From: Nonomuraea dietziae
Lineage (GTDB): Bacteria; Actinomycetota; Actinomycetes; Streptosporangiales; Streptosporangiaceae
DNA length: 64,000 nucleotides
Direction: 5' to 3'
Assembly (NCBI RefSeq): GCF_014195505.1
Contig: NZ_JACIBV010000001.1
Location: 6,510,001 to 6,574,000 of the forward strand
A program made the position numbers and the translations under genes. A model generated the notes under the pieces. It saw only the letters and a program-made list of their open reading frames with translations. It was not told where the DNA came from and ran no database searches. This document shows, one piece after another, positions 43,988 through 52,419 of the stretch; position 1 is the first letter of the stretch; every line of letters begins with the position of its first letter.

Positions 43988-45804
43988 TGAGGCTCACGGT
44001 CGCCCAGGCGCTGGTGCGCTTCCTGTCCCAGCAGTACTCCTCGCGCGACGGTGCCGAACACCGGCTCGTCGAGGGCTGCTTCGGGATCTTCGGGCACGGG
44101 AACGTCGCGGGGATCGGGCAGGCGCTGGCCGCGCAGGGCGCGGGCACCTCGTCGGCGCTGCCGTACTATCTGGCCCGCAACGAGCAGGCCATGGTGCACA
44201 CGGCGGTGGGTTTCGCCAAGATGCGCAACCGTCTGTCGACCTTCGCGTGCACGAGCTCGATCGGGCCGGGGGCGACGAACATGGTCACCGGCGCCGCCCT
44301 CGCCACGATCAACCGCATCCCGGTGCTGCTGCTGCCCGGAGACATCTTCGCCACGCGCGTGGCCAACCCCGTGCTGCAGGAGCTGGAGGATCCCCGCTCG
44401 CTCGACGTCAGCGTGAACGACGCCTTCAGGCCCGTCTCGCGCTACTTCGACAGGATCAACAGGCCCGAGCAGCTGCCGTCGGCGCTCATGCAGGCGATGC
44501 GGGTGCTCACCGACCCGGCCGAGACCGGCGCGGTGACGCTGGCCCTGCCCCAGGACGTGCAGGCGGAGTCCTTCGACTGGCCCTCCGAGCTCTTCGACCG
44601 CAGGGTGTGGCACGTCGCCAGGCCCGTCCCCGAGCCCGCCGCGCTCCGACGCGCGCTCGACCTGATCCGCGGCTCGGAGCGTCCGCTCATCGTGGCGGGC
44701 GGCGGCGTGATCTACAGCGAGGCGTGGGAGGCGCTGCGCGCCTTCGCCACCGAGTACGGCGTCCCCGTGGCCGAGACCCAGGCGGGCAAGGGCGCGCTGC
44801 CGTGGGACTCCCCGCTGTCCGTGGGCGCCGTCGGCCACACCGGCACGGCGGCCGCCAACGAGCTCGCCCGCTCGGCCGACCTGGTGATCGGCATCGGCAC
44901 CAGGTACAGCGACTTCACCACGGCCTCAAGGACGCTGTTCGGCCAGGCGCGCTTCCTGAACATCAACGTGACCGCCTTCGACGCGGCCAAGAACGGCGCC
45001 GTCATGCTCGTCGCCGACGCCCGCGCCGCGCTGGAGGCGCTGCGCCCCGGGGGCTGGCGGGCGCCGGCCTCGTGGACCTCCCGTGCCGCCTCGCTGGCGC
45101 GGTCGTGGTGGTCGTTCCGCGCGGGGCCCTCGCTCACCCAGGAGGCGGTGCTGGAGGACCTGCGGGAGGTCATGCACCCGGCCGACGTGGTGGTGAACGC
45201 GGCGGGCTCCATGCCGGGAGATCTCCACAGGTTGTGGAGAGTCACCGACGCGAAGGGCTACCACGTCGAGTACGGCTACTCCTGCATGGGCTACGAGATC
45301 GCCGGTGGTCTCGGCGTCAAGCTGGCGGCCCCGGCGCGCGAGGTCTTCGTCCTGGTCGGCGACGGCTCGTACCTGATGCTGGCCCAGGAGATCGCCACCT
45401 CCGTCCAGGAGGGGGTGAAGCTGGTGATCGTCCTGGTGGACAACCACGGCTTCGCCTCCATCGGAAACCTGTCGGAGTCGGTGGGCGCCCAGCGCCTCGG
45501 CACCGCCTACCGGCTGAGAGGGGCCTCAGGAGAGCTGGACGGGGTCTACGTGCCCGTCGACCTGGCGGCGAACGCGGCGTCGCTGGGGGCCGACGTGCTG
45601 ACCGCCGACGACAGGGAGTCGCTTCGCGCGGCGCTGGCGAAGGCGCGCGAGGCGGTCAGGACGACGGTGGTCTACGTGGAGACGGTGCCCGGCGGTTCGG
45701 CGCCCTCGTCGGGAGCCTGGTGGGACGTGCCCGTCGCCCAGGAACCCGGCGAGATCCACGACCGCTACCAGGAGGCCAAACGCGACCAGCGCCCCTACCT
45801 GTGA
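43987..45804 (+). CDS. iolD: 3D-(3,5/4)-trihydroxycyclohexane-1,2-dione acylhydrolase
   Basis: 605 aa, thiamine-diphosphate enzyme. ATG shares its A with the iolB stop. ThDP domain features: GIFGHGNVAGIGQALAAQG, VHTAVGFAKMRNRLSTFACT, PVLLLPGDIFATRV and the C-terminal cofactor motif LVGDGSYLMLAQEIATSV with VDNHGFASIGNLSES. IolD opens the ring to 5-deoxy-glucuronate. It ends the operon here. No iolA and no inositol transporter lie in this window, so those steps must be encoded elsewhere. Confidence 0.94.
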   Translation: MRLTVAQALVRFLSQQYSSRDGAEHRLVEGCFGIFGHGNVAGIGQALAAQGAGTSSALPYYLARNEQAMVHTAVGFAKMRNRLSTFACTSSIGPGATNMVTGAALATINRIPVLLLPGDIFATRVANPVLQELEDPRSLDVSVNDAFRPVSRYFDRINRPEQLPSALMQAMRVLTDPAETGAVTLALPQDVQAESFDWPSELFDRRVWHVARPVPEPAALRRALDLIRGSERPLIVAGGGVIYSEAWEALRAFATEYGVPVAETQAGKGALPWDSPLSVGAVGHTGTAAANELARSADLVIGIGTRYSDFTTASRTLFGQARFLNINVTAFDAAKNGAVMLVADARAALEALRPGGWRAPASWTSRAASLARSWWSFRAGPSLTQEAVLEDLREVMHPADVVVNAAGSMPGDLHRLWRVTDAKGYHVEYGYSCMGYEIAGGLGVKLAAPAREVFVLVGDGSYLMLAQEIATSVQEGVKLVIVLVDNHGFASIGNLSESVGAQRLGTAYRLRGASGELDGVYVPVDLAANAASLGADVLTADDRESLRAALAKAREAVRTTVVYVETVPGGSAPSSGAWWDVPVAQEPGEIHDRYQEAKRDQRPYL

Positions 45805-45896
45805 CCTCCTCGCCCGCGTCCTGCCGTACGGCCATGGGCCCGCGGCGAGGCGCTGGCTAGGCTGAAGATCCACGCGGCTGGCGAGAAGAGGGTGCG

Positions 45897-46127
45897 ATGA
45901 CGTTCGACACGATGGTGGCAGTGGGGTTCGCTGCCGTTTTCATGATCTTCGTCATCGGGGCCGTCCTGGCGCTGATCGGCGGAGCCTCGTCCTCGGGGAG
46001 CGGAACACGTCGCCGGGGCTCCCTGTTCTCCGGCGAGGCGTCGTCCTCGGGCGACAGCCACGACAGGGACTCCTCCGACAGTGGCTTCTCCGACAGCGGT
46101 GGTGGCGGCAGCAGCGGCAGCGACTGA
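45897..46127 (+). CDS. Small membrane protein with Ser/Gly-rich tail
   Basis: 76 aa: one membrane helix (VAVGFAAVFMIFVIGAVLALIGG, about residues 7-29), a short basic stretch GTRRRGS and a low-complexity Ser/Asp/Gly tail (DSSDSGFSDSGGGGSSGSD). ATG with GAGGG upstream. No Cys in the tail, unlike the TIGR04222-type protein earlier in the window. Family not recognised; possibly a membrane adaptor. Convergent with the broken MFS gene. Confidence 0.65.
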   Translation: MTFDTMVAVGFAAVFMIFVIGAVLALIGGASSSGSGTRRRGSLFSGEASSSGDSHDRDSSDSGFSDSGGGGSSGSD

Positions 46128-46136
46128 CCGGCGGGC

Positions 46137-47298
46137 TCAGACCTTGGGCTGGGGTGCGCTCCGCGGTTCGAAGCCCCGGGCGAGCACGACGATCGCCGCC
46201 GAGAGCACCAGCGGCGCCGCGAACGCCACCCGCATGTCGGTCGCCTCGGCCAGCCCGCCCACCAGCGCCGCCCCCACGATGAAGCCGACGTAGTTGAACA
46301 GGTTGACCCGCGCGATGGCCACCCCCGTCCCCGCGGGGTCCAGCCGCCCCGCCGCCGAGAACGACTGCGGAGCGACCACCGCGAGCCCCATCCCGGTCAG
46401 CCCGAACGCCACGATCGCCAGCGGCTGCGAAGGAGCCAGCACGACGCCCGCGAATCCGAGCGTCGCGATCGCCCCTCCCGCGCGCACGATCGAGGCGGCG
46501 CCGTAGCGCCTGACCGCGAGGTCGCCGCCGAGCCGTACGACGAGGGTGGCCGCCTGGTAGGCGCCGTAGGCCAGCGGCGCCACGCTCCCGCCCGCCAGGA
46601 GGATGTTCTCCATGAAGACGCCGTGGAAGTTGGACACCGCCGCGTCGCCGACGTACAGGAAGCCCATCGCCAGGCAGAGCGGGATGATCGGCCCCCACGG
46701 GAGGTGCCCGGAGGCCGCCGCGACCGTGGTCTCGGCCTTCTCCTCCTCGACCGTGCAGAGGTACGGCGCGGGCCGCCAGCGAACCGGCGACCGCGAGCGC
46801 CATCGGGATCGCCATCATGACCGGCAGGGGGAGGCCGAGCCCGTAGGCCAGCGACACCCACAGCGCCCCTGCCAGGCTCGTCGCGCTCCACGCCGCGTGG
46901 AAGCCGTTGAGCACGGCCCTGCCGTACCTGCGCTCGACGGCGACGCCCTGCATGTTCATGCCCGCGTCGACGGCGCCCACCGCCAGCCCGAAGACGACCA
47001 GCGCGGCCACCAGCTGCGGCACGTCGGCGGCGAGACCCGCGGCCACCACCGCGACGGCGACGGCGGGCTGGGCGATGCGCAGCAGCCACCTGCTGCCCCT
47101 GCGCGCGGCGAGCGCTCCCGCGCCCACGCTGCCGACTCCGGCCAGCACCGGCACCACGAGCAGCAGGAGGGTGAGGTCGCCTTCGGTGAGGCCGTGCTTG
47201 TTCTGCAGGGCTGCGACCTGCGTGAGGAGAGTCGCGAAACTCAGGCCCTGCACGGCGAAGACCGCGAAGGTGGCCGTTCTGGCCTGACGGTTACGCAC
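46137..47298 (-). pseudogene. MFS transporter disrupted by a frameshift
   Basis: An approximately 390-residue MFS transporter is split over two frames. The N-terminal half starts at GTG 47298 (RNRQARTATFAVFAVQGLSF) and runs to about 46760. The C-terminal half (from about CTVEEEKAETTVAAASGH through MGFLYVGDAAVSNFHGVFME to EPRSAPQPKV) continues in another frame to the stop at 46137. Removing one base near 46755-46764 rejoins the frames. There is no slippery site. It is either a true pseudogene or a sequencing error. A TetR gene is divergent and probably its regulator. Confidence 0.8.
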
Positions 47299-47390
47299 GT
47301 CGACCTCCCTGCTCGGGGGGAAACATGAGGCTGCGTCAGGTTAGTACCAGGTCGTCGTTCTCCGCTAGAGGCGGTTGTTAGGGTGTCCAG

Positions 47391-47984
47391 GTGCGACGAA
47401 GGGGATATGCGTCGGGAGAAGCGAGACGCGAGCGGATCCTCGCCATCGCCCTTCAGGAGTTCGCCGAGAACGGCTACAGGGGCGCCTCCCTCGCCAGGAT
47501 CGCCGAGCGGGCCGAGCTGACCCAGCCCGGGCTGCTCCACCACTTCACCAGCAAGGAGCGCCTGCTCGTCGCCGTCCTCGAGTATCGCGACGAGGTCGAC
47601 GCGCGCAGGTTCGACTTCGAGTCGATGACCGGCGTGACCGCGCTGCGCACGCTGGCCGACGTGGTCGACTACAACGCGCGCGTGCCCGGCCTGGTGCAGC
47701 TGTTCTCGGTGATCAGCGGCGAGGCGGTCACCGCCGATCATCCGGGTCACGCGTGGGCGCGCGCCCGCTACCGGCGGCTACGGCACGCGGTGGCGGGGGC
47801 GTTGCGGCGCGGCGCCGACGCGGGGGAGTTGCGCGCCGACCTCGACGCCGAGGCGCACGCCGACCGCCTGATCGCGATGATGGACGGCCTGCAGACGCAG
47901 TGGCTGATCGACCAGGACCAGGTCGACATGGCCGCCGTCTTCAGGGCCTACGTCGAGGACCTGATCGCTTCCCTCCGCCCGTAG
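47391..47984 (+). CDS. TetR-family regulator
   Basis: 197 aa, GTG start. TetR helix-turn-helix about 12-58: RERILAIALQEFAENGYRGASL, AELTQPGLLHHFTSKERLLVAVL. The C-terminal domain (RLIAMMDGLQTQWLIDQDQVDM) is a common TetR_C form. It is divergent from the MFS gene, 92 bp apart, the standard layout for a repressor of its efflux pump. If the pump is really broken, the regulator may be a relic. Confidence 0.9.
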   Translation: MRRRGYASGEARRERILAIALQEFAENGYRGASLARIAERAELTQPGLLHHFTSKERLLVAVLEYRDEVDARRFDFESMTGVTALRTLADVVDYNARVPGLVQLFSVISGEAVTADHPGHAWARARYRRLRHAVAGALRRGADAGELRADLDAEAHADRLIAMMDGLQTQWLIDQDQVDMAAVFRAYVEDLIASLRP

Positions 47985-48046
47985 CCCCTCACCGTTCGCG
48001 CTCTTCGCTCGTGGCCGCTCGGTGCCCGGCTCGCTGCTGTTGCTGC

Positions 48047-48721
48047 TCAGCGCTCGGCGGAGGCCTTCAGCGTGGTCGGACGGCCGGCGGTCAGCGGCTC
48101 GGGGGCGTCGGCGGTGATCCGGGAGGCTCCCCAGAGGCCGAGCGCCACCAGCGCGCCCACCTCGGTGATCGCCAGTCCCCGCTCGACGAGCCCGAGCGGC
48201 ATGACCTGCCACCACGCCAGCCCCGAGCTCTCGCCGATCCACACCATCGTGGCGATGCCCGCCACCCACAGCAGCGAGGCCACCCCCAGGAGGAACGCGG
48301 CCAGCGCCGAGCGCGGATGCCGCCGCCACGTCCTGGCGATCAGCAGCGCGGCCAGCGGCAGGGACAGGAACGCGACGAAGCTGCCGACCCTGTGGATGCT
48401 GCCGCTCAGGCTGGGTCCCACCGACCAGTCGTGCTTGGGGAACCACGCCACCACCAGCAGACCGAGGCTCCAGCCCGCCAGCGCGATCGCGCCCACGATC
48501 CCGGCCAGCCGCCTGCGCAGCAGCGACACCCCGATCGACAGTGATCCCACCGCGAGGAGCGCGACGCCCAGCGCGAAGATCCAGCCCTGGTCGCCGAGCC
48601 CGTGCTCGCTGATCGTACGGCGCAGCGGGTTGATCTCGCCCAGGTAGGCGAGGTCCAGCGCGGCGATGACGCCTGCGCCCACCGCCACGGCGGCCAGTCC
48701 TGCTCGCGCGGGTCCGTGCAT
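48047..48721 (-). CDS. DUF998 membrane protein
   Basis: 224 aa with six predicted membrane helices (AAVAVGAGVIAALDLAYL; GWIFALGVALLAVGSLSIG; GIVGAIALAGWSLGLLVVAWF; others to WQVMPLGLVERGLAITEVG). NPLRRTISEHGLGDQGW and FPKHDW are the typical DUF998 loop motifs. Function unknown. Divergent from an aldo/keto reductase gene; the operator palindrome at 48776-48825 lies between and may control both. Confidence 0.85.
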   Translation of the reverse strand: MHGPARAGLAAVAVGAGVIAALDLAYLGEINPLRRTISEHGLGDQGWIFALGVALLAVGSLSIGVSLLRRRLAGIVGAIALAGWSLGLLVVAWFPKHDWSVGPSLSGSIHRVGSFVAFLSLPLAALLIARTWRRHPRSALAAFLLGVASLLWVAGIATMVWIGESSGLAWWQVMPLGLVERGLAITEVGALVALGLWGASRITADAPEPLTAGRPTTLKASAER

Positions 48722-48775
48722 CGGGGCTCCCTTCCGTCTGCCGGTTCAACGGCCGATCAACGCCCGGGATTCCTT

Positions 48776-48825
48776 GTCCTTGAACTCTCATGAATCTCTG
48801 CTAGTTTCCATGAGAGTTCAAGGAC
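48776..48825. promoter_or_regulatory. Long perfect inverted repeat between DUF998 and aldo/keto reductase genes
   Basis: GTCCTTGAACTCTCATG (48776-48792) and its exact complement CATGAGAGTTCAAGGAC (48809-48825), with 16 bp between. It ends 15 nt before the reductase ATG. The spacer contains CTAGTTT, a possible -10. It is a strong operator candidate; no regulator gene adjoins it. Confidence 0.65.
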
Positions 48826-48840
48826 TTCTGAGGAGACAGC

Positions 48841-49668
48841 ATGAACATCGGCGGCGACCTTCCCGTACGGCGCATCGGCTTCGGAGCCATGCGACTGGCC
48901 GACTCCGACATCTGGCACGGCCCTGCCGACCGCGAGGGCGCCCTCGCGGTGCTTCGCCGCGCCGTCGAACTGGGCGTGAACTTCGTGGACACCTCCGACG
49001 CCTACTCCCTTGGCGCCAACGAGGAGCTGATCGCCGAGGCGTTGCACCCCTATGCCGACGATCTGGTGATCGCCACCAAGGCGGGCGTGGCCAGGCCGAG
49101 CCCTGCGGAGTGGGTGCCCCTCGGCCGTCCCGAGTACCTCAAGCAGCAGGCCGAGCTGAGCCTGCGCCGGTTGCGGCTGGACCGGATCGACCTGTTCTTC
49201 CTGCACAGGGTGGACCCCCAGGTGCCCCTCGCCGACCAGATCGGGGCGCTCGAGGAGCTGCGGAAGGAGGGCAAGATCCGGCACATCGGACTGTCGGAGG
49301 TGACCGTCGGCCAGCTGGAGGAGGCCTCCCGCCTCGCCCCCGTCGCCGCGGTGCAGAACCTGTACAACCTGGCCACTCGCGAGCACGAGGCCGTCGTGGA
49401 CCGCGCGGAGAAGGAGGGCATCGCCTTCGTGCCGTTCTTCCCGATCGCCACGGGCGACCACGCGAGGGCCGAGGGGCCGCTGGCCGAGGTGGCCTCGGAG
49501 GTGGGCGCCACGCCCGCGCAGGTGGCGTTGGCGTGGCTGTTGCGCAGGTCGCCGACCATGGTGCCGATTCCTGGGACGACCTCGGTGGCGCACCTGGAGG
49601 AGAACGTCGGCGCACTGGCGGTCACGTTGACCGACGCCCAGTACGACCGCCTGTCCACCCTCACCTGA
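48841..49668 (+). CDS. Aldo/keto reductase
   Basis: 275 aa, ATG with GAGGAG upstream. Catalytic tetrad D50, Y55, K80 and H122 (VDTSDAYSLG, IATKAG, FFLHRVD). NADPH-binding IGLSEVTVGQLEEA and WLLRRSPTMVPIPGTTSVAHLEENV near the C-terminus. It probably reduces aldehydes or ketones with NADPH; physiological substrate unknown. The promoter lies in a large inverted repeat, so the gene is likely inducible. Confidence 0.92.
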   Translation: MNIGGDLPVRRIGFGAMRLADSDIWHGPADREGALAVLRRAVELGVNFVDTSDAYSLGANEELIAEALHPYADDLVIATKAGVARPSPAEWVPLGRPEYLKQQAELSLRRLRLDRIDLFFLHRVDPQVPLADQIGALEELRKEGKIRHIGLSEVTVGQLEEASRLAPVAAVQNLYNLATREHEAVVDRAEKEGIAFVPFFPIATGDHARAEGPLAEVASEVGATPAQVALAWLLRRSPTMVPIPGTTSVAHLEENVGALAVTLTDAQYDRLSTLT

Positions 49669-49688
49669 CCGGCACCCCGACCCGTTCC

Positions 49689-49731
49689 GAGGGCGCGGGG
49701 ATCTCGTGAGCTTCCCGATCCCCGCGCCCTC
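49689..49731 (+). terminator. Strong hairpin after aldo/keto reductase gene
   Basis: GAGGGCGCGGGGATC (49689-49703) pairs perfectly with GATCCCCGCGCCCTC (49717-49731), 13-nt loop. The 15-bp stem starts 20 nt after the stop codon. Confidence 0.75.
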
Positions 49732-49833
49732 TCGGGGCCCCCACCGCCGCCTCTCCAAGGCGTCGGCCTTCGGCTGCCGCCGGGGCCGCCGATCTCCGCT
49801 CCGTATCCCCGAGACCGTCGGTGACCGGAGCCA

Positions 49834-49958
49834 GCCGGTTCGTGTCTTGGGGTCGTCGGTGTTCGGAGCCCGCCGGTTCGTGTCTCCGAGGTCTTCGGCG
49901 TTCGGGTTTCCGGTCGCGTGGGCTGCCGGGTTCGCGTCCCTGGGTCGTCGGTGTTCGG
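49834..49958 (+). repeat. Three degenerate 33-34 bp repeats
   Basis: Units at 49834-49866, 49872-49905 and 49925-49958 share GCCGG(G)TTCG(T/C)GTC, then a variable stretch and GTCGTCGGTGTTCGG. The 329-nt gap between the reductase and the ABC permease genes holds this array and no gene. Style resembles the larger array at 57.5-58.4 kb. Confidence 0.6.
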
Positions 49959-49997
49959 TTCCCGGTCGCCGGCTCCCTCGTCCTCCGACCCGGGGTG

Positions 49998-50759
49998 TCA
50001 GTCGATCAGCCTGGCGCGCATCTTCCACACCGCCAGCGCCCACATGAGCACCGCACAGGCGGACAGCACGCCCAGATGCCCCAGGTCGTCGAGGCCCAAC
50101 CGGCCGAACACCGCCCCTCGCACCAGCTCGACGCAGTGGTAGAGCGGGTTGACCTGAGCGGCGGCCGCCACCCATGCGGGCAGCTGCGTCACGGGGAAGA
50201 ACGTTCCCGCCACCATGAACATCGGGGTCAGCGCCCCTGTGATGACGTAGTCGAAGGTGTTGATGGACGGCACGATCGCCGACACCCACACCCCGAACAG
50301 CGCGAACACCAGCCCGGTCAGGAAGCCGATGAACGGCACGAGCAGCATGCCCCAGCTCGGCTCCAGCCCGAAGGCGACGCCGACCAGCATCGGCGCGCAG
50401 CCGTAGACCCCGGCCTTGACCGCCAGCCAGGAGGCCTCCGCGGTCACCAGCTCGCGGACGTCGACGGGCGCGGCCAGCATCGCGTCGTAGGTGTGCTGGA
50501 AGGTGCGGCGGATGAAGGTGTTGAACATGCCGCCGAACGCCCCGATGAACAGCACCGCCGTGGCGACGACACCGGTGGCGACGAAGTCCTTGTAGTCGTA
50601 GCCGTAGAGCGCGCCGACCACGGAGCCGAACCCGTAGCCGAAGGCCAGCAGGTAGATGGTCGGCTCGGTCATGGCGGCGAAGGAGGTGGAGGCCCAGTAG
50701 CGGCGGTAGAGGGCCAGCTCGCGCCGCCAGACGGCCCGCACGGGGGCGAACTCCATCAT
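49998..50759 (-). CDS. ABC-2 type permease
   Basis: 253 aa with six membrane helices (for example GVVATAVLFIGAFGGMFNTFI, LLVPFIGFLTGLVFALFGVW, TPMFMVAGTFFPVTQLPAW). NodJ-like signatures FQHTYDAMLAAPVDVRELV and AQVNPLYHCVELVRGAVFG. It pairs with the ATPase gene upstream (ATG inside its stop region). Exports a drug, lipid or glycan; cargo unknown. Confidence 0.88.
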   Translation of the reverse strand: MMEFAPVRAVWRRELALYRRYWASTSFAAMTEPTIYLLAFGYGFGSVVGALYGYDYKDFVATGVVATAVLFIGAFGGMFNTFIRRTFQHTYDAMLAAPVDVRELVTAEASWLAVKAGVYGCAPMLVGVAFGLEPSWGMLLVPFIGFLTGLVFALFGVWVSAIVPSINTFDYVITGALTPMFMVAGTFFPVTQLPAWVAAAAQVNPLYHCVELVRGAVFGRLGLDDLGHLGVLSACAVLMWALAVWKMRARLID

Positions 50760-51661
50760 TCGACCGCCTCTCCGGTGAGCACGACGAAGACGTCCTCGAG
50801 AGTGGCGGGACGCCGTACGTTGGGTGGGCCCAGCGCCTCCTCCAGCGACCTGGGCAGCTGCTCGGACTTCAGCAGCGAGATCGACGGGCCGGTCCTGCGG
50901 GTGGGCACCCCCGCCTCGGCCGCCAGCGCGGCGATCTCGGCCTGACGCTCCTGCGAGGCGTAGTGCTCGGCGACCTCGGCGCCCGCGTGCTCCTTGACCA
51001 GCTCTTCGGGCGAACCCCTCGCCACGATGCGGCCGTGGGACATCAGCGCGCAGTCGTCGGCCAGCCGCTCGGCCTCCTCGATGTAGTGGGTGGACATCAG
51101 CGTCGTGACGCCCTCTTCGCGCAGCCGTACGATCAGCGACCACAGCTCCTGGCGCACCTGCGGATCGAGACCCACGGTCGGCTCGTCGAGCAGCACCAGG
51201 CGGGGCTGGTGGACCAGGCCCCTGGCGATGAGCAGCCGCCTGCGCATGCCGCCCGACAGGTTGACCGTGCGGGTGGCGGCCCTGTCGGTGAGCTGCGCCA
51301 GCGCCAGCGCCCTGTCGACGGCGGCCCTGCGCTCCTGACGGGGGACGCGGTAGAGGTGGGCGAACACCTCGAGGTTCTCCCTGGCGGTGAGTTCCTCGTC
51401 GAGGTTGTCGAGCTGGGGGACCACCCCCATCAGCGCCCTCGCCTGCTTGGACTGCTGGGGCAGGCGCAGCCCCATGACCCTGATCTCGCCCTCGTCGGCC
51501 AGCGACTGGGCGGTGAGCAGGCGCATCGTCGTGGACTTGCCGGCTCCGTTGGGACCGAGCAGGCCGAGGCAGATGCCCTCGGGCACCTCGAGGTCGAGCC
51601 CGTCGACCGCTGTGACGTCGGGATAACGCTTGGTCACGCCGTGCAACACGATCGCGTCCAT
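50756..51661 (-). CDS. ABC-2 type ATP-binding subunit (NodI/DrrA-like)
   Basis: 301 aa from ATG 51661 (MDAIVLHGVTKRYPDVTAVD); the frame continues to GTG 51685, so eight more residues are possible. Walker A GLLGPNGAGKSTTMRLLTA, Q loop VVPQLDNLDEEL, signature NLSGGMRRRLLIA, Walker B LVLLDEPTVGLDP and H loop THYIEEAERL. It powers the permease encoded just downstream. DrrA-like proteins serve self-resistance in antibiotic producers, but no biosynthetic genes are near. Confidence 0.92.
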   Translation of the reverse strand: MDAIVLHGVTKRYPDVTAVDGLDLEVPEGICLGLLGPNGAGKSTTMRLLTAQSLADEGEIRVMGLRLPQQSKQARALMGVVPQLDNLDEELTARENLEVFAHLYRVPRQERRAAVDRALALAQLTDRAATRTVNLSGGMRRRLLIARGLVHQPRLVLLDEPTVGLDPQVRQELWSLIVRLREEGVTTLMSTHYIEEAERLADDCALMSHGRIVARGSPEELVKEHAGAEVAEHYASQERQAEIAALAAEAGVPTRRTGPSISLLKSEQLPRSLEEALGPPNVRRPATLEDVFVVLTGEAVE

Positions 51662-51716
51662 AGAGGCCACGATAGGCATCGCCACCGACAGAATCTCAAG
51701 CGGTTATCGTCAAGGT

Positions 51717-52352
51717 GTGAACGAGCGTTGGCTTCCCCGCATCCAGGAGGTCGGTGAGCGGCTGGCCGAGGAGTTCGCCTTGGCGCGGCGGCCTGCGACC
51801 GACGGTCCCCAGCCACACGAACTGCGCGCCTCCGATGCCGACAGGGATCGGGTGGCCGAGGTGCTCAACGAGGCGGCCGCCGACGGGCGGCTGGCCATGG
51901 ACGAGTTCGAGGAGCGGCTCACGGCGCTCTACAGCGCCCGCACGCTGGGGGAGCTGGCCCGGCTGACCGCCGACCTGCTGCCCGCCGACGAGCAGCCCTT
52001 CAGGCTGGACGGCAGGCCCGTGTCGGCGATCTTCAGGAAGGAGCAGCGCGAGGGGCGCTGGGTGGTGCCCGCCGAGCTGCCCGTGACGGCGATGTTCGGC
52101 ACGACCAAGCTCGACCTGCGTGACGCGATCATGCAGAACCGGCGCGTGGTGATCAACGCGACGCTCATGTTCGGTGGGCTGGAGATTCATGTCCCCGAGG
52201 GGGTGGAGGTCATCCGGGTGTCGAAGGACAAGACCGTGCGGCTGACCAGGCCTCAGGACGATCCCGACTGCCCGGTGATCGAGGTGCGGACCTCCAACTT
52301 CCTTGGCGAGGTCAAGGTCAAGGAGCCCCCGAAGCGCAAGCGCCGCCGCTGA
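51717..52352 (+). CDS. DUF1707 protein with LiaF-like C-terminal domain
   Basis: 211 aa from GTG 51717. The DUF1707 segment (about 40-92) reads HELRASDADRDRVAEVLNEA, MDEFEERLTALYSARTLGELARLTADLLP. The C-terminal part (about 120-205) is a beta-helix-like DUF2154/LiaF region: AMFGTTKLDLRDAIMQNRRV, INATLMFGGLEIHVPEGVEV. Such proteins are linked to envelope stress. No membrane helix. The start is close to a TTATCGT element and may be leaderless. Confidence 0.82.
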   Translation: MNERWLPRIQEVGERLAEEFALARRPATDGPQPHELRASDADRDRVAEVLNEAAADGRLAMDEFEERLTALYSARTLGELARLTADLLPADEQPFRLDGRPVSAIFRKEQREGRWVVPAELPVTAMFGTTKLDLRDAIMQNRRVVINATLMFGGLEIHVPEGVEVIRVSKDKTVRLTRPQDDPDCPVIEVRTSNFLGEVKVKEPPKRKRRR

Positions 52353-52378
52353 ACCCCGGCGCCCCGCGAGGGGCGGGT

Positions 52379-52403
52379 GGCTGGGGTTCGGGAGACCCCA
52401 GCC
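52379..52403. terminator. Bidirectional terminator
   Basis: GGCTGGGGT (52379-52387), 7-nt loop, ACCCCAGCC (52395-52403) between the convergent DUF1707 and glpX genes. A second small hairpin GCCCC-GCGA-GGGGC lies at about 52361-52374. Confidence 0.7.
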
Positions 52404-52419
52404 AGGCGGTGGGGGCGGC

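Noticed and set aside
46755..46764. Programmed frameshift in the MFS gene
   Set aside because: No slippery heptamer or downstream structure and no precedent in this family; mutation or sequencing error is more likely.
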